Source: JALYNX01 sp035292685 (GTDB lineage Bacteria > Actinomycetota > Acidimicrobiia > Spongiisociales > ZC4RG35). Taken from it: a stretch of DNA of 64,000 nucleotides. Below are positions 24,349 to 33,200 of the stretch, piece after piece (position 1 is the first letter of the stretch; each line of letters starts with the position of its first letter). The stretch is taken from NCBI GenBank assembly GCA_035292685.1, contig DATDPP010000080.1, forward strand, positions 1 through 64,000, in the 5' to 3' direction. The translations under genes were made by a program, and so were the position numbers. The notes beneath the pieces are model-generated. The model saw only the letters and a list, made by a program, of their open reading frames with translations. It was not told the DNA's origin and did no database searches.

Positions 24349-27300
24349 GTGAGCGGGTACGCAGAACTGCACTGTCATACCAATTTCTCGTTCCTCGACG
24401 GGGCCTCCCATCCCGAGGATCTGGTGGAGCGGGCCATCGAACTGGGTTACGAGGCGCTGGCGGTCACCGACCACGACGGGTTCTACGGGGTCTCCCGGTT
24501 CTGGCAGACGGCCAAGGAGACAGGTTTGCCCGCCATCTACGGGGTGGAGATCGGTTTGGAGGCCGAACCACGGGGTGTCGATGACCCGCTGACCCGGGCC
24601 CAGGATTGGGACCGGCAACGGCACGCCCGGACCAAGGGCGCCCAAGGCCGGTTGCGGAGGGGCCGCAGTGTCCGGGCCCATGGGGTGAAACCCACCGATC
24701 TCCCTGAGACCGACCATCTGGTGTTGCTCGCCGGCTCGCCCGGGGGGTATCGGGAACTCTCCAATCTGGTGACCAGGGCCCAGCTCCGGGGAGAGAAGGA
24801 TCACCCGGTCTACGTCTGGGAGGATCTGGCGGAGACGGCCCGGAGCCCCGATGTCCACGCCCTGACCGGATGTCACTTCGGGGCGGTGCCCAAGGCCGCC
24901 TTTCGGGGAGACCTGGGGGCAACCATCAGGGAAAGCTCGAGACTGAGGGAGCTGTTCGGGGCCCGCCTCCATCTCGAGTTATGGCATCACAGCATGCCCG
25001 AAGACGATCCCCGCAACGACCTGATGTGGGAGGTGTCACAAAAGCTGTCCCTACCCGTGGTCGCCACCAACCAGGTCCACTACCACCAGCGCAAAGACGC
25101 TTATCTCTCCGAAGTCCTGGCCGCCATCGGGGGGAGACGCACCCTGATGCTCGCCGACGGGTTCCGCCCCGCCAGTGATGAGCGCTATCTGAAGCACCCG
25201 GGCGAGATGGCCACGAGATTTGCCCGTTATCCGGGGGCGGTGGCCCGAGCCGGAGAGTTGGGCCGGCGTCTCGCCTTCGACTTGGGCCTGGTCGCCCCCA
25301 ATCTGCCCGACTTCCCGATGCCCGGCCATTTCCAGGACGAGATGGGCTATCTGCGCCATCTGACCTGGGAGGGAGCGCGGGAGGTCTATGCGGGAGGTGA
25401 TGACGGCATCGACTCCGGGGCGAGACGCCGGTTGGAGCACGAGTTGGACATCATCGAGAAACTCGGGTTCCCCGGTTATTTCCTGGTGGTCAAGGACATC
25501 ATCGACTTCGCCCGTTCCCAGGACATCTACTGCCAGATCCGGGGCTCGGGGGCCGACTCGGCGGTTTGTCGGTGTCTTGGCATGACCCGGGTCGACCCGA
25601 TCCGGCTTCATCTCCCCTTCGAGCGGTTTCTGTCCGAGGAGCGGGGGAGGCCGCCGGACATTGACATCGACTTCGAGGCCGACCGGCGCGAGGAGGTCAT
25701 CCAGTACTGCTATCGCAAGTACGGGCGGGAACGGGCGGCGATGGTGGCCAACGTCATCACCTACCGGGCCAAATCGGTGTTGCGAGACGTGGCCAAGACC
25801 TTCGGGTTCACCCAGGCCCAGGTGGACGGGCTCTCCAAGTATGTTGACACCCGGGACCCCGCCCAGCTCCGTCTGGACACTCCGCTCCCCGAGGGCATGA
25901 CAAGCGAGATGATCTACGACATCTGCTGGCGTCTCGACGGCTATCCCCGTCACCTGGGGATCCACTCCGGTGGGATGGTGATCGCCGACCGCCCTCTGTG
26001 GCAGGTGGTTCCCATGGAGTGGGGTCGGATGGAGGGGAGGACCGTCCTGCAATGGGACAAGGACGACTCGGCGGCGGTGGGGATCGTCAAGTTCGACCTG
26101 CTCGGCCTGGGGATGCTCAACGCCCTTCATCTCGCCCACGACCTGATCGAGGACACCCACGGCATCGATATCGACCTCGCCGCCATCCCCCAGGAGCCGG
26201 CGATCTACCGCTCGATCACCCGGGCCGACACCGTCGGCCTGTTCCAGATCGAGTCCCGGGCCCAGATGGCGACCCTGCCCAAGATGAAGCCCAAGACCTT
26301 CTATGACCTGGCGGTGGAGGTGGCCCTGATCCGTCCCGGCCCGATCCAGGGCCAGTCGGTCCACCCCTATCTGCGCCGGCGCAGTGGTGAGGAGCCCGTG
26401 CGTTACCCGCACCCCTCAACCGAGCCGATCCTGGCCAAGACCCTGGGGGTTCCCATCTTCCAGGAGCAATTGATGGAACTGGCCCGGGTCTGTGCCGGGT
26501 TCGACGGGGGCCAGGCCGACCGTCTCCGTCAGGCGATGACCCATAAACGCTCGGAGAAGGCGATGGGAAAGCTCCGCGACGACCTCTATGCCGGGATGGC
26601 GGGCAACGGAATCGTCGATGCCGCCGCCGACGAGATCTGGGAGAAGCTGCAGGGTTTCGCCGCCTTCGGTTTCCCCGAGAGCCACTCGGTGAGCTTTGCC
26701 TACATCGTCTACATGTCGGCCTGGCTCCGCTTCCATTACCCGGCCGAGTACCTGGCCGGGTTGCTCAACGCCCAGCCGATGGGGTTCTACAGCCCGAACT
26801 CCCTGGTCCAGGACTCACAACGACACGGGGTGGTGGTCCTGGGGCCGGACGTGAACGTGTCGTGGCACGACTGCACCATCGAGCCGGTCGAGGCCGACCG
26901 CGACGATGTGGTGTCGTATTTGGGCGAGCAGTGGCGGAGGGGCCGGGGGAGGGCCGACGACCCGATCCGGCCCCCGGTCGGGGTGCGGATGGGGCTGCGT
27001 TATGTACGCAACCTGGGGGAGAGGGAGGTGACCCGGATCGAGGCGGCCCGGATCCTGGGCGGGTTGTTCGAGTCTCCCGAGGATCTGGCGTTTCGCACCG
27101 GTTTGGGGGTGAGCGCCCTCGAAGGCCTGGCGGGGGCGGGGGCGCTGGAGTCGATCGGGCTCGGTCGTCGGGAGGGGATGTGGGCCGCCGGGGCCCTGGC
27201 CGAGATCGACCCCGAGCGGTTGGCGTTGTCCCCGGGGGTGGAGGCTCCCGAGTTGCCGGGGATGAGCGAGGAGGAGACCCATCGAGCCGATCTCTGGGCG

Positions 27301-27666
27301 ACCGGGGTGTCGGGTCGGCATCCGATGAGTTTCGTCCGGGACCAGTTGGAGGGTTGCTTGACCGCGGCTCAGGCCCTGGAGGTGGAGCGACATCGGGCCC
27401 GGGTCAGGGTGGCCGGGGTGGTCACCCACCGTCAGCGGCCGGGCACCGCCAAGGGTGTCTACTTCCTCAACCTGGAGGACGAGACCGGGTTGTTGAACAT
27501 CGTGGTGTTGCCGGATGTGTGGGCGAGGCATCGGGAGGTGGTCCGGAAGAGCCCGGCGCTGGTGATCGAAGGCCGTCTCGAGTTCCACGACGGGGTGACC
27601 AATATCGTGGCCCGGGATTTCCAACCGATCGGGGTGCAGACTGTCCAATCACGGGACTTCCGCTAA
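24349..27666 (+). CDS. dnaE2: Error-prone DNA polymerase, DnaE2 type
   Basis: Translesion C-family polymerase of the SOS mutagenesis pathway. About 1105 residues: PHP domain at the N terminus (YAELHCHTNFSFLDG; TDHDGFYG), polymerase palm with PDIDIDFEADRR near residue 440 (catalytic Asp), fingers, helix-hairpin-helix region and an OB fold at the end (YFLNLEDETGLLNIVV). It lacks the clamp-binding tail of DnaE1. The GTG at 24349 suits the -10 spacing; an ATG at 24328 falls inside the LexA box and is unlikely. The usual partners imuA and imuB are not in this window. Confidence 0.93.
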   Translation: MSGYAELHCHTNFSFLDGASHPEDLVERAIELGYEALAVTDHDGFYGVSRFWQTAKETGLPAIYGVEIGLEAEPRGVDDPLTRAQDWDRQRHARTKGAQGRLRRGRSVRAHGVKPTDLPETDHLVLLAGSPGGYRELSNLVTRAQLRGEKDHPVYVWEDLAETARSPDVHALTGCHFGAVPKAAFRGDLGATIRESSRLRELFGARLHLELWHHSMPEDDPRNDLMWEVSQKLSLPVVATNQVHYHQRKDAYLSEVLAAIGGRRTLMLADGFRPASDERYLKHPGEMATRFARYPGAVARAGELGRRLAFDLGLVAPNLPDFPMPGHFQDEMGYLRHLTWEGAREVYAGGDDGIDSGARRRLEHELDIIEKLGFPGYFLVVKDIIDFARSQDIYCQIRGSGADSAVCRCLGMTRVDPIRLHLPFERFLSEERGRPPDIDIDFEADRREEVIQYCYRKYGRERAAMVANVITYRAKSVLRDVAKTFGFTQAQVDGLSKYVDTRDPAQLRLDTPLPEGMTSEMIYDICWRLDGYPRHLGIHSGGMVIADRPLWQVVPMEWGRMEGRTVLQWDKDDSAAVGIVKFDLLGLGMLNALHLAHDLIEDTHGIDIDLAAIPQEPAIYRSITRADTVGLFQIESRAQMATLPKMKPKTFYDLAVEVALIRPGPIQGQSVHPYLRRRSGEEPVRYPHPSTEPILAKTLGVPIFQEQLMELARVCAGFDGGQADRLRQAMTHKRSEKAMGKLRDDLYAGMAGNGIVDAAADEIWEKLQGFAAFGFPESHSVSFAYIVYMSAWLRFHYPAEYLAGLLNAQPMGFYSPNSLVQDSQRHGVVVLGPDVNVSWHDCTIEPVEADRDDVVSYLGEQWRRGRGRADDPIRPPVGVRMGLRYVRNLGEREVTRIEAARILGGLFESPEDLAFRTGLGVSALEGLAGAGALESIGLGRREGMWAAGALAEIDPERLALSPGVEAPELPGMSEEETHRADLWATGVSGRHPMSFVRDQLEGCLTAAQALEVERHRARVRVAGVVTHRQRPGTAKGVYFLNLEDETGLLNIVVLPDVWARHREVVRKSPALVIEGRLEFHDGVTNIVARDFQPIGVQTVQSRDFR

Positions 27667-27675
27667 CGCTAGGTG

Positions 27676-28473
27676 TCAACGCTCTCGGTGCAGATGCGCT
27701 TCGAGTTCCTCCATGAACCGGTCGATGCTTTGGATGTGGCAGGCGTGGTCACCGGGTAGCTCGACGACTCTTGCGTCGGGGATTCGCCCGCCGAGAACGT
27801 CCACCACCCGTTTCAGCCACGGTTGGGTCACGGTTCCCTTGACCAGCAGCACCGGACAGGTCATCGACGAGAGCTCCTCCACCGACCTTCCCGAGCGATC
27901 TACCTTCTCCGACTGCCAGGAGAGAGCCATTCTGTGGGAGACCCAGCGCTCCCAGTTGGGATCCCGGCGCGCCGCTGCCGGATCCCCCACGAATCCGGCG
28001 TATCCGAGGAACCTTGCCAGATCGTCCTCGGTCACCTCGTGTCCGGCCAGACCATGAATGAATTCGTTCAACTCAGCGATCACAGCATCTTCCTCTCCCA
28101 GCTGTTCGAGAATCCAGTAGGCGGCCGGCTCCACCAGGGTCAGGGATCGCACCCGGTCGGGATAAGCCAGGGCGAACTCGATCAGGGCCCGTCCCCCGCC
28201 CGACCAACCGGCGAAGTCGGCCGTCTCGATGACCAGTTCGTCGACGGTGAGGCGGAGGCTCTCTCGCTCGATTTTGGCCGTGTAGCCGGGATCACCGGGT
28301 TCCCCCGCCGAACCGAGCTCATTGTGAATCGGCTGGACCCGGACCACCCGGTGATGGGCCTCGAGGCGTTCTTGGTGAGGGATCCACGACAACCATCCCG
28401 TAAGTCCCCCTGGGACCAAGACGAGAGGATCGCCCTTCCCCGAGATCTGGTAAGTGAGGACCCTCGGCTTCAT
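27676..28473 (-). CDS. Alpha/beta hydrolase
   Basis: 265 residues. Oxyanion region VLVPGGLTGW, nucleophile elbow GWSGGGR, and GDHACH near the C terminus with the catalytic His. No signal peptide; a cytoplasmic esterase or C-C hydrolase of unknown substrate. It is the last of four same-strand genes starting at 30350. Confidence 0.82.
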   Translation of the reverse strand: MKPRVLTYQISGKGDPLVLVPGGLTGWLSWIPHQERLEAHHRVVRVQPIHNELGSAGEPGDPGYTAKIERESLRLTVDELVIETADFAGWSGGGRALIEFALAYPDRVRSLTLVEPAAYWILEQLGEEDAVIAELNEFIHGLAGHEVTEDDLARFLGYAGFVGDPAAARRDPNWERWVSHRMALSWQSEKVDRSGRSVEELSSMTCPVLLVKGTVTQPWLKRVVDVLGGRIPDARVVELPGDHACHIQSIDRFMEELEAHLHRER

Positions 28474-28534
28474 CTCCGACCTCCTTGGCTGCTATCAGGT
28501 GAGGTTCTCCCGAATGCGGAGATCGTCGAGAAGA

Positions 28535-29335
28535 TCACGTGTTCGAGACAGACTGACAGAAGTTGCGCACCTCCGCATCGAACCGGGCTGGCTTCTCGAG
28601 GTTGCTGACGTGCCCGGCTCCCGAGATGATGGCGAGCCGGGCACCGGGGATCGCATCGTGAAACTGGTGGGCGACGGTGATTGGTGACCGGACGTCGGCG
28701 TCGCCCCAGACCAACAGAGTGGGTACCGCGATGCTCGGGAGCAGATCACGGGTGTCGGCCTGTGCCAAAGCCGCAGCCATCAACCGGAAGCCAGCCGGGT
28801 GAAACTCGGACATGATCCCAGCCAATTCTTCTCGAGTTTCCTCGGTGGCCGAGCCGCTGAACATCCCGGGCAGGTACACCGCGACGAACTCGTCGGGCGG
28901 CAGGGAGGCATCTCGCACACAGGCCGCCAGACGCTCGTCGGGGATCGGATCGGGGAGCGAGCCTTTCCAGCCGGCGTAGGTGTCGGCCAGGACCAGCGAC
29001 CACACACGCGCCGCGTGGCGTCGATAGAGCTCCTGGGCGAGGAGCCCTCCCCAAGAGAGGCCAACCACATGCGCCCGCTGAACCCCGATTTCGTCCAGGA
29101 ACAGCGCAAGGCAATCCGCCCAGTCCTCGATCTCGTAGGTTCCCGGGGGGTCGAATGATCTGCCAGCACCGGGTGCATCCCAGGCAATGACTGTGAACTG
29201 GTCCGAGAGGCTCTCGAGTTGGGGCCTCCACACCCGGGAATCGTGGCTGAACCCGTGCAATAGAAGCAAGGGTGAACCGTCACCAGTTCGCTGGGAGCCC
29301 ACCGAAAGACCGCTCACCTCAACCGCCAGCCTCAT
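28535..29335 (-). CDS. Alpha/beta hydrolase
   Basis: 266 residues from the ATG at 29335. LLLLHGFSHDSRVW is the oxyanion hole region, GLSWGGLLAQ the nucleophile elbow, GDADVRSP the acid and GAGHVSNLEKP the catalytic His, the typical layout of the epoxide hydrolase/3-oxoadipate enol-lactonase side of the fold. Substrate unknown. Follows the DUF2237 gene by 10 nt. Confidence 0.84.
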   Translation of the reverse strand: MRLAVEVSGLSVGSQRTGDGSPLLLLHGFSHDSRVWRPQLESLSDQFTVIAWDAPGAGRSFDPPGTYEIEDWADCLALFLDEIGVQRAHVVGLSWGGLLAQELYRRHAARVWSLVLADTYAGWKGSLPDPIPDERLAACVRDASLPPDEFVAVYLPGMFSGSATEETREELAGIMSEFHPAGFRLMAAALAQADTRDLLPSIAVPTLLVWGDADVRSPITVAHQFHDAIPGARLAIISGAGHVSNLEKPARFDAEVRNFCQSVSNT

Positions 29336-29345
29336 GTTTCGATCA

Positions 29346-29738
29346 TCAGCCCTCGAGGACCCCGGGATCGGCGGGGACGTCCACAGCATGCTGTTGCAAG
29401 ACATCCAAAGGGATCAGGTCGAGGGCCCCCTCATGGGTCGAGGCCAGGACCACTGGTGCCGCCGCCCCATCGTGATGGGCCCGCAACCAATTCGTGGCGG
29501 TGACACACCAGCGGTCGCCGGGAACCAACCCGGGGAACAGATACTCGGGCATGGGGGTGCTCAGGTCATTCCCGATGATGCGTTGATGGGAGAGGAATTC
29601 TGAAGTGACAACGGCGCAAACGGTGTGACTGCCTATGTCCTCAGGCCCGGTGAGACACGAGCCGTCGCGGTAGAAGCCGGTGAGCGGATCGATGCCGCAG
29701 GGCTCCAGATCGCCACCAAGCACGTTGCGGTCGGCCAT
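29346..29738 (-). CDS. DUF2237-family protein
   Basis: 130 residues that match DUF2237 almost end to end: NVLGGDLEPCGIDPLTGFYRDGSC, TGPEDIGSHTVCAVVTSEFL, GNDLSTPMPEYLFPGLVPGDRWCV. Function unknown; conserved Cys residues and acidic positions hint at metal binding. Lies between the SLT-type gene (12-nt gap) and a hydrolase gene. Confidence 0.88.
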   Translation of the reverse strand: MADRNVLGGDLEPCGIDPLTGFYRDGSCLTGPEDIGSHTVCAVVTSEFLSHQRIIGNDLSTPMPEYLFPGLVPGDRWCVTATNWLRAHHDGAAAPVVLASTHEGALDLIPLDVLQQHAVDVPADPGVLEG

Positions 29739-29750
29739 GACGACCTGATT

Positions 29751-30350
29751 TCAGCCTCTACAGGCGAATGTGTCCCAACCGCCGCCGTCGTAGACAGCCC
29801 AGGCCGCGGCCGCGGTGGACGCTGCGGGGTCGGTGGGGTCCGCCCCGGGGAAGCCGGCGGACGAGGCTCGTTCGGTCCAGTATTGAGGCAGGTGTTGGAA
29901 CAGACCCACCGCCCCGGTTCGCAGATTGGTGGAGTTGGGGTCGAACCTCGACTCACACCATGCCACCCGAACCGCCTTGTTGACGTCCTCGGGGGCGAAG
30001 TAGCGGGAGACGACGGCTCTGACCTGGACCTGGGAGAGCCATCCTGAGGTTTCCGAGACCATGGAACCGGTCGACGGCTGCTCCTGCTTTGAGGGGTCGC
30101 TCGAATCCTGGAGTTGTTGTAGATCAGCCGCCCCGTCTACGCCCGCCGACACCTCGGCCGGCTCCCCAACGAGAAGGGCGAACGTGAGCCCGGCATAGGC
30201 GCCGGTGGTGTGCCCCAGACTGGCCGCAGCCGCTTCGGTGTCCAACTCGTCGACCGTGGGGTCGGGAGTATCGAACACGGCGAAGCCAGCCATTGCTAAA
30301 AGGGCCACCGCCGACCAGCCAGCCACGAAAGACAGGCGTCTCAAACGCAT
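29751..30350 (-). CDS. Secreted lysozyme-fold (SLT-type transglycosylase-like) protein
   Basis: About 199 residues from the ATG at 30350: N-terminal hydrophobic anchor or signal (LSFVAGWSAVALLAMAGFAVF), a low-complexity linker, then a short lysozyme-like domain with catalytic-type Glu in AWCESRFDPNSTN, GAVGLFQHLPQYWTERA and AAWAVYDGGGWDTFACRG. It probably cleaves or remodels peptidoglycan outside the membrane, as Rpf-like and SLT proteins do. An 18-bp interrupted palindrome lies upstream. Confidence 0.75.
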   Translation of the reverse strand: MRLRRLSFVAGWSAVALLAMAGFAVFDTPDPTVDELDTEAAAASLGHTTGAYAGLTFALLVGEPAEVSAGVDGAADLQQLQDSSDPSKQEQPSTGSMVSETSGWLSQVQVRAVVSRYFAPEDVNKAVRVAWCESRFDPNSTNLRTGAVGLFQHLPQYWTERASSAGFPGADPTDPAASTAAAAWAVYDGGGWDTFACRG

Positions 30351-30365
30351 ATGAAGCGACTCCAC

Positions 30366-30383
30366 CAGCGGTAAGTACCGCTG
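30366..30383. promoter_or_regulatory. Interrupted palindrome upstream of the lysozyme-fold gene
   Basis: CAGCGGTA, AG, TACCGCTG: 8-bp perfect arms 16 bp before the ATG at 30350. It could be an operator or an RNA hairpin over the ribosome binding site. No regulator can be named. Confidence 0.4.
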
Positions 30384-30438
30384 CCCAAGGGAGGGCAACC
30401 CTACCCACTTGTGGATAACTGCGAAAGTCGGATTTGGG

Positions 30439-31536
30439 TCAATTCTGGGCGGTCTCCAAGACCGCGAAAACCGTCAACCAATGCTCACGGGTGGGATCCA
30501 ACAAATCGAAATGACCGAGCCCGGGAAAGATCTCGACCCGTGCCCGATCGCTGAGCCGGCTGCTCTGGGAGACGGGCACCACATCGTCGTCCTCACCGTG
30601 CACCAACAGGGTCGACGACGGCGCGTCGAGAGCCGGGGGTGCCCCCGCTGCGAGCAGCCGTTTGGCCTCGCCGCTGCCCGGCCCGCCCGACGATGCGAGA
30701 GATGAAAGATCGGTGACTGCCGCCAGCCCCACCACCAGAGCCGCCGGGAGAGCCGTAGGCCGGCTGGCAGCCCAGAGGGCGAGATGGCCGCCTGCCGAGT
30801 GCCCGATTGTCGCCACCGGGGTGGAATCGACCGCCGGTAACTGGCTGACGTAGTCGAGAGCCAGCCTCACGTCCTGGCCGGAGCCGGGCCAGCCCCCGCC
30901 CCTCCCCAGACGCCGATACTCGACGTTCCAGGTGGCCCATCCTCGATTCACCAGGTCGACGGCCAGCGTCTCCGTGGAATCCCGCTCGTGTTCGTGACGC
31001 CAGAACCCGCCGTGGACCAGGACCACCAGCCCGGCTGGAGCCGCAGACGGGAGACGGAGGTCGCCCACATTGTCGGGGTGGGGGCCGTATCGCATCGTCT
31101 CGTAAGGCATCGCCGCCCGGTTGACCAGGTGCCGGATCGCATCCCGGTAGCCGCCGATCCCGCGGCCGTAGATGGTCCGCACGCATGCCGGCGACACCAG
31201 GGAGACAGCTCTCCAGGATTCCCTTTCTTTCACATTGGAAATGTGCACCTCGACCGCAGGGACCGCAACGGATTGCAGGGCGTCGCCGAGGGCGCGCGAG
31301 GTGTGGGTGAAAGCCCCGGGGTTGATGACGATCCCATCACTCCCTGAGGCATCATGGATCGCTTCCACCAGCTCACCCTCGTGATTCGACTGAAGGAAGA
31401 GGGCCTCCACTCCTAGGGAACCGGCCCAGGATGCAACCTGGCGCTCCAGCTCATCGAGCGTGACCGACCCGTAGACCTTTGGTTCACGGCTCCCGAGCAG
31501 ATTCAGATTGGGCCCGTTGAGGACGACTACCCGCAT
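30439..31536 (-). CDS. aroQ: Type II 3-dehydroquinate dehydratase fused to an alpha/beta hydrolase
   Basis: 365 residues in one frame. Residues 1-142 are a complete AroQ (LNGPNLNLLGSREP, catalytic Tyr22 in VYGSVTL, INPGAFTHTS, EVHISN with His98, GRGIGGYRDAI), the third step of the shikimate pathway. Residues 145-365 are an alpha/beta hydrolase of the kynurenine formamidase/BD-FAE kind: VLVHGGFWRHEHE, nucleophile Ser247 in GHSAGGHLALWAAS, GEDDDVVPVS and a C-terminal His in GHFDLLD. The ATG of this gene shares one base with the stop of the lipoate ligase-like gene. What links the two activities is not evident. Confidence 0.9.
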   Translation of the reverse strand: MRVVVLNGPNLNLLGSREPKVYGSVTLDELERQVASWAGSLGVEALFLQSNHEGELVEAIHDASGSDGIVINPGAFTHTSRALGDALQSVAVPAVEVHISNVKERESWRAVSLVSPACVRTIYGRGIGGYRDAIRHLVNRAAMPYETMRYGPHPDNVGDLRLPSAAPAGLVVLVHGGFWRHEHERDSTETLAVDLVNRGWATWNVEYRRLGRGGGWPGSGQDVRLALDYVSQLPAVDSTPVATIGHSAGGHLALWAASRPTALPAALVVGLAAVTDLSSLASSGGPGSGEAKRLLAAGAPPALDAPSSTLLVHGEDDDVVPVSQSSRLSDRARVEIFPGLGHFDLLDPTREHWLTVFAVLETAQN

Positions 31537-32291
31537 CAGGTGACCAATGGCAGGTGCTCAGGGATGAGACTCCGGGCTTCATCCACCAAAGTCACCGGCA
31601 GTCGACCAGGCTCGAGGTCGTAAACCCCGGCGAGGGTCTCCACGATCGCCTTGACCACTTTGGAAGTGTCGAGCCCCGGGGAGCGGTCGGCCAGCGCCCC
31701 CGATGTCCTCGGGTCCCAATCGAGACGAAGTGCCCGATAGACCGGGATCAGGACGTCGCGGATGCTCTCGCCATCGTCGACGACGACGACACCGCCGACA
31801 TGGGCGGCGCCTCGCACCAGACGCTGACCCACACCCATGACTTTGACCCGGCCGCCCACGTTCACCGACCAGGAGCCGGGGCAGTACTCGCCGGGTACCT
31901 CCCCGATCCGGGCGTCGATCCCAAGGGTCTGGAATGCCTTCGCCATCACCCCTGCGATCGACTCGAAACGGCGGCGAATGCCGACTCTGGGGTCCTGGTC
32001 GGGTACCGCCATCGAGAACGAGAGCGTGGAACCATGAAAGACCGCAGCCCGACCGCCGGCGAGACGCTCGACCGCGGCAAACCCGTGGGCCCGGGCCGCA
32101 CTGACTGCCTGGGGATAACCCGGCTGTACCCGATCCGACCGGCCGAAGGCGACGACCGGTCCCGGCACATGGAGACGGAAGACACCGCCGATGTCGCCAC
32201 GGGCCACCCCGGACAGCATGGCATGGCTGACGGCCACGTCCATTGCCGGGTGTTCCGGGTATGAGTCCTCGGTCAGCGTGAGTCTTTGCAC
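31536..32291 (-). CDS. Lipoate-protein ligase A-like protein
   Basis: 251 residues of the biotin/lipoyl ligase fold: PVVAFGRSD, VERLAGGRAAVFHGSTLSFSM, GEYCPGSWSVNVGGRVKVMGVGQRLVRGAAHVGG (lysine in the lipoyl-AMP pocket). It may attach lipoate or octanoate to carrier domains; short proteins of this type can also be transferases, so ligase versus transferase is open. GTG start at 32291 follows TATCCT by 6 nt (leaderless). Overlaps aroQ by 1 nt. Confidence 0.8.
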   Translation of the reverse strand: MQRLTLTEDSYPEHPAMDVAVSHAMLSGVARGDIGGVFRLHVPGPVVAFGRSDRVQPGYPQAVSAARAHGFAAVERLAGGRAAVFHGSTLSFSMAVPDQDPRVGIRRRFESIAGVMAKAFQTLGIDARIGEVPGEYCPGSWSVNVGGRVKVMGVGQRLVRGAAHVGGVVVVDDGESIRDVLIPVYRALRLDWDPRTSGALADRSPGLDTSKVVKAIVETLAGVYDLEPGRLPVTLVDEARSLIPEHLPLVT

Positions 32292-32297
32292 AACCAG

Positions 32298-32303
32298 AGG
32301 ATA
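32298..32303 (-). promoter_or_regulatory. -10 hexamer of the lipoate ligase-like gene
   Basis: TATCCT on the minus strand followed by 6 nt and the GTG at 32291; leaderless-type promoter also serving the downstream aroQ fusion. Confidence 0.45.
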
Positions 32304-32408
32304 AGGAGTCGACTGTTACCGTTTGGGGAAACCGCGCCGAATCGGGAACGTCGAGGGCCGGTTCATCCGTTGTGTTCGCGGTTGAAGGGCAATCGAGAAG
32401 GAGGGTGC

Positions 32409-33170
32409 GTGCGGAAGGCGTCTCGTGCGACTGCGCTGCTGGTCGCGGCCGCCGTGCTGGTGGCGTGCGGGGAAGCGCCCTTCGCCTCGATGGGGCGTCG
32501 CAGTTCCGAGTGGATTTCCGAGCCAACGATCGTGACCACCACCACAGTGCCGGTCACGTTGCCATCGGTGATCGGGTCAGACGTCCTCAAGTGGTTCAAC
32601 GACACCATCGTCACCCCCGCCCCTCTTGACGATCCCGCAGCGGTTGAAGACGCCATCTTCGAGCGCAGGGCGGGCGACCTCTACATCCAGGCGAGCCGCG
32701 CCGAGGTCATTTCCCTGGTCCCGGATATCAGATTCCCGGCGACGGTCCCCTATCTCGCGGAGTACGTCACCTCACAAGTGGTCTTCGACGTCAACGGGGA
32801 GTTGTCGCACGACCCGGTGGTCACATTCGGCATCTGGTCGTCGGAGCCCTACACCAGGTCCCGCTCGGTGGCACAGATGGCGGTTCTCCTGGTGGCTTCC
32901 GATGCCGAGGCATCCGCTGCCCTCGAGCAGCCCGACGCCGATGTCTCATGCACTCGTTTCGCCGATCGCAGCACCGAGGTCTGTGAGAGCTTCTCCATCG
33001 AGGGGAGGCCGGCCTGGTCACTCACCGCGGACAACGGCACGACATTGGTCTGGTTCGAAGGGATCTTTCGGTATGAGTTGTTCGGCAGGACCTTCGTCGC
33101 GAGGTCTGCCCTGCAGCAAATGGCGGCCGAATCGCTGCCGCTGGCAGAGCTAGAGCCACTCTCGGGATAA
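32409..33170 (+). CDS. Putative lipoprotein, unrecognised
   Basis: 253 residues from a GTG at 32409 preceded by AAGGAGGG. Signal peptide with lipobox LVAC (residues about 17-20), then a Thr/Val linker (TIVTTTTVPVTLP) and a globular extracytoplasmic domain with two Cys (SCTRFADRSTEVC) that may form a disulfide. No known domain recognised. It ends 30 bp before the ABC exporter start in the same frame, so it may be an accessory of that exporter. Confidence 0.65.
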   Translation: MRKASRATALLVAAAVLVACGEAPFASMGRRSSEWISEPTIVTTTTVPVTLPSVIGSDVLKWFNDTIVTPAPLDDPAAVEDAIFERRAGDLYIQASRAEVISLVPDIRFPATVPYLAEYVTSQVVFDVNGELSHDPVVTFGIWSSEPYTRSRSVAQMAVLLVASDAEASAALEQPDADVSCTRFADRSTEVCESFSIEGRPAWSLTADNGTTLVWFEGIFRYELFGRTFVARSALQQMAAESLPLAELEPLSG

Positions 33171-33200
33171 CCTCCCGAGTTCAGACCCAGGAGGCGGAGC

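Noticed and set aside
25051..26412. 453-residue minus-strand open frame inside dnaE2
   Set aside because: Shadow frame; the plus strand encodes the polymerase core.
24349..29335. imuA/imuB mutasome partners near dnaE2
   Set aside because: Neighbours are alpha/beta hydrolases and DUF2237; no Y-family polymerase-like or RecA-like gene is present.
32286..32408. Longer N terminus for the lipoprotein at 32409
   Set aside because: The signal peptide and ribosome binding site place the start at the GTG at 32409; the extension overlaps the divergent promoter.
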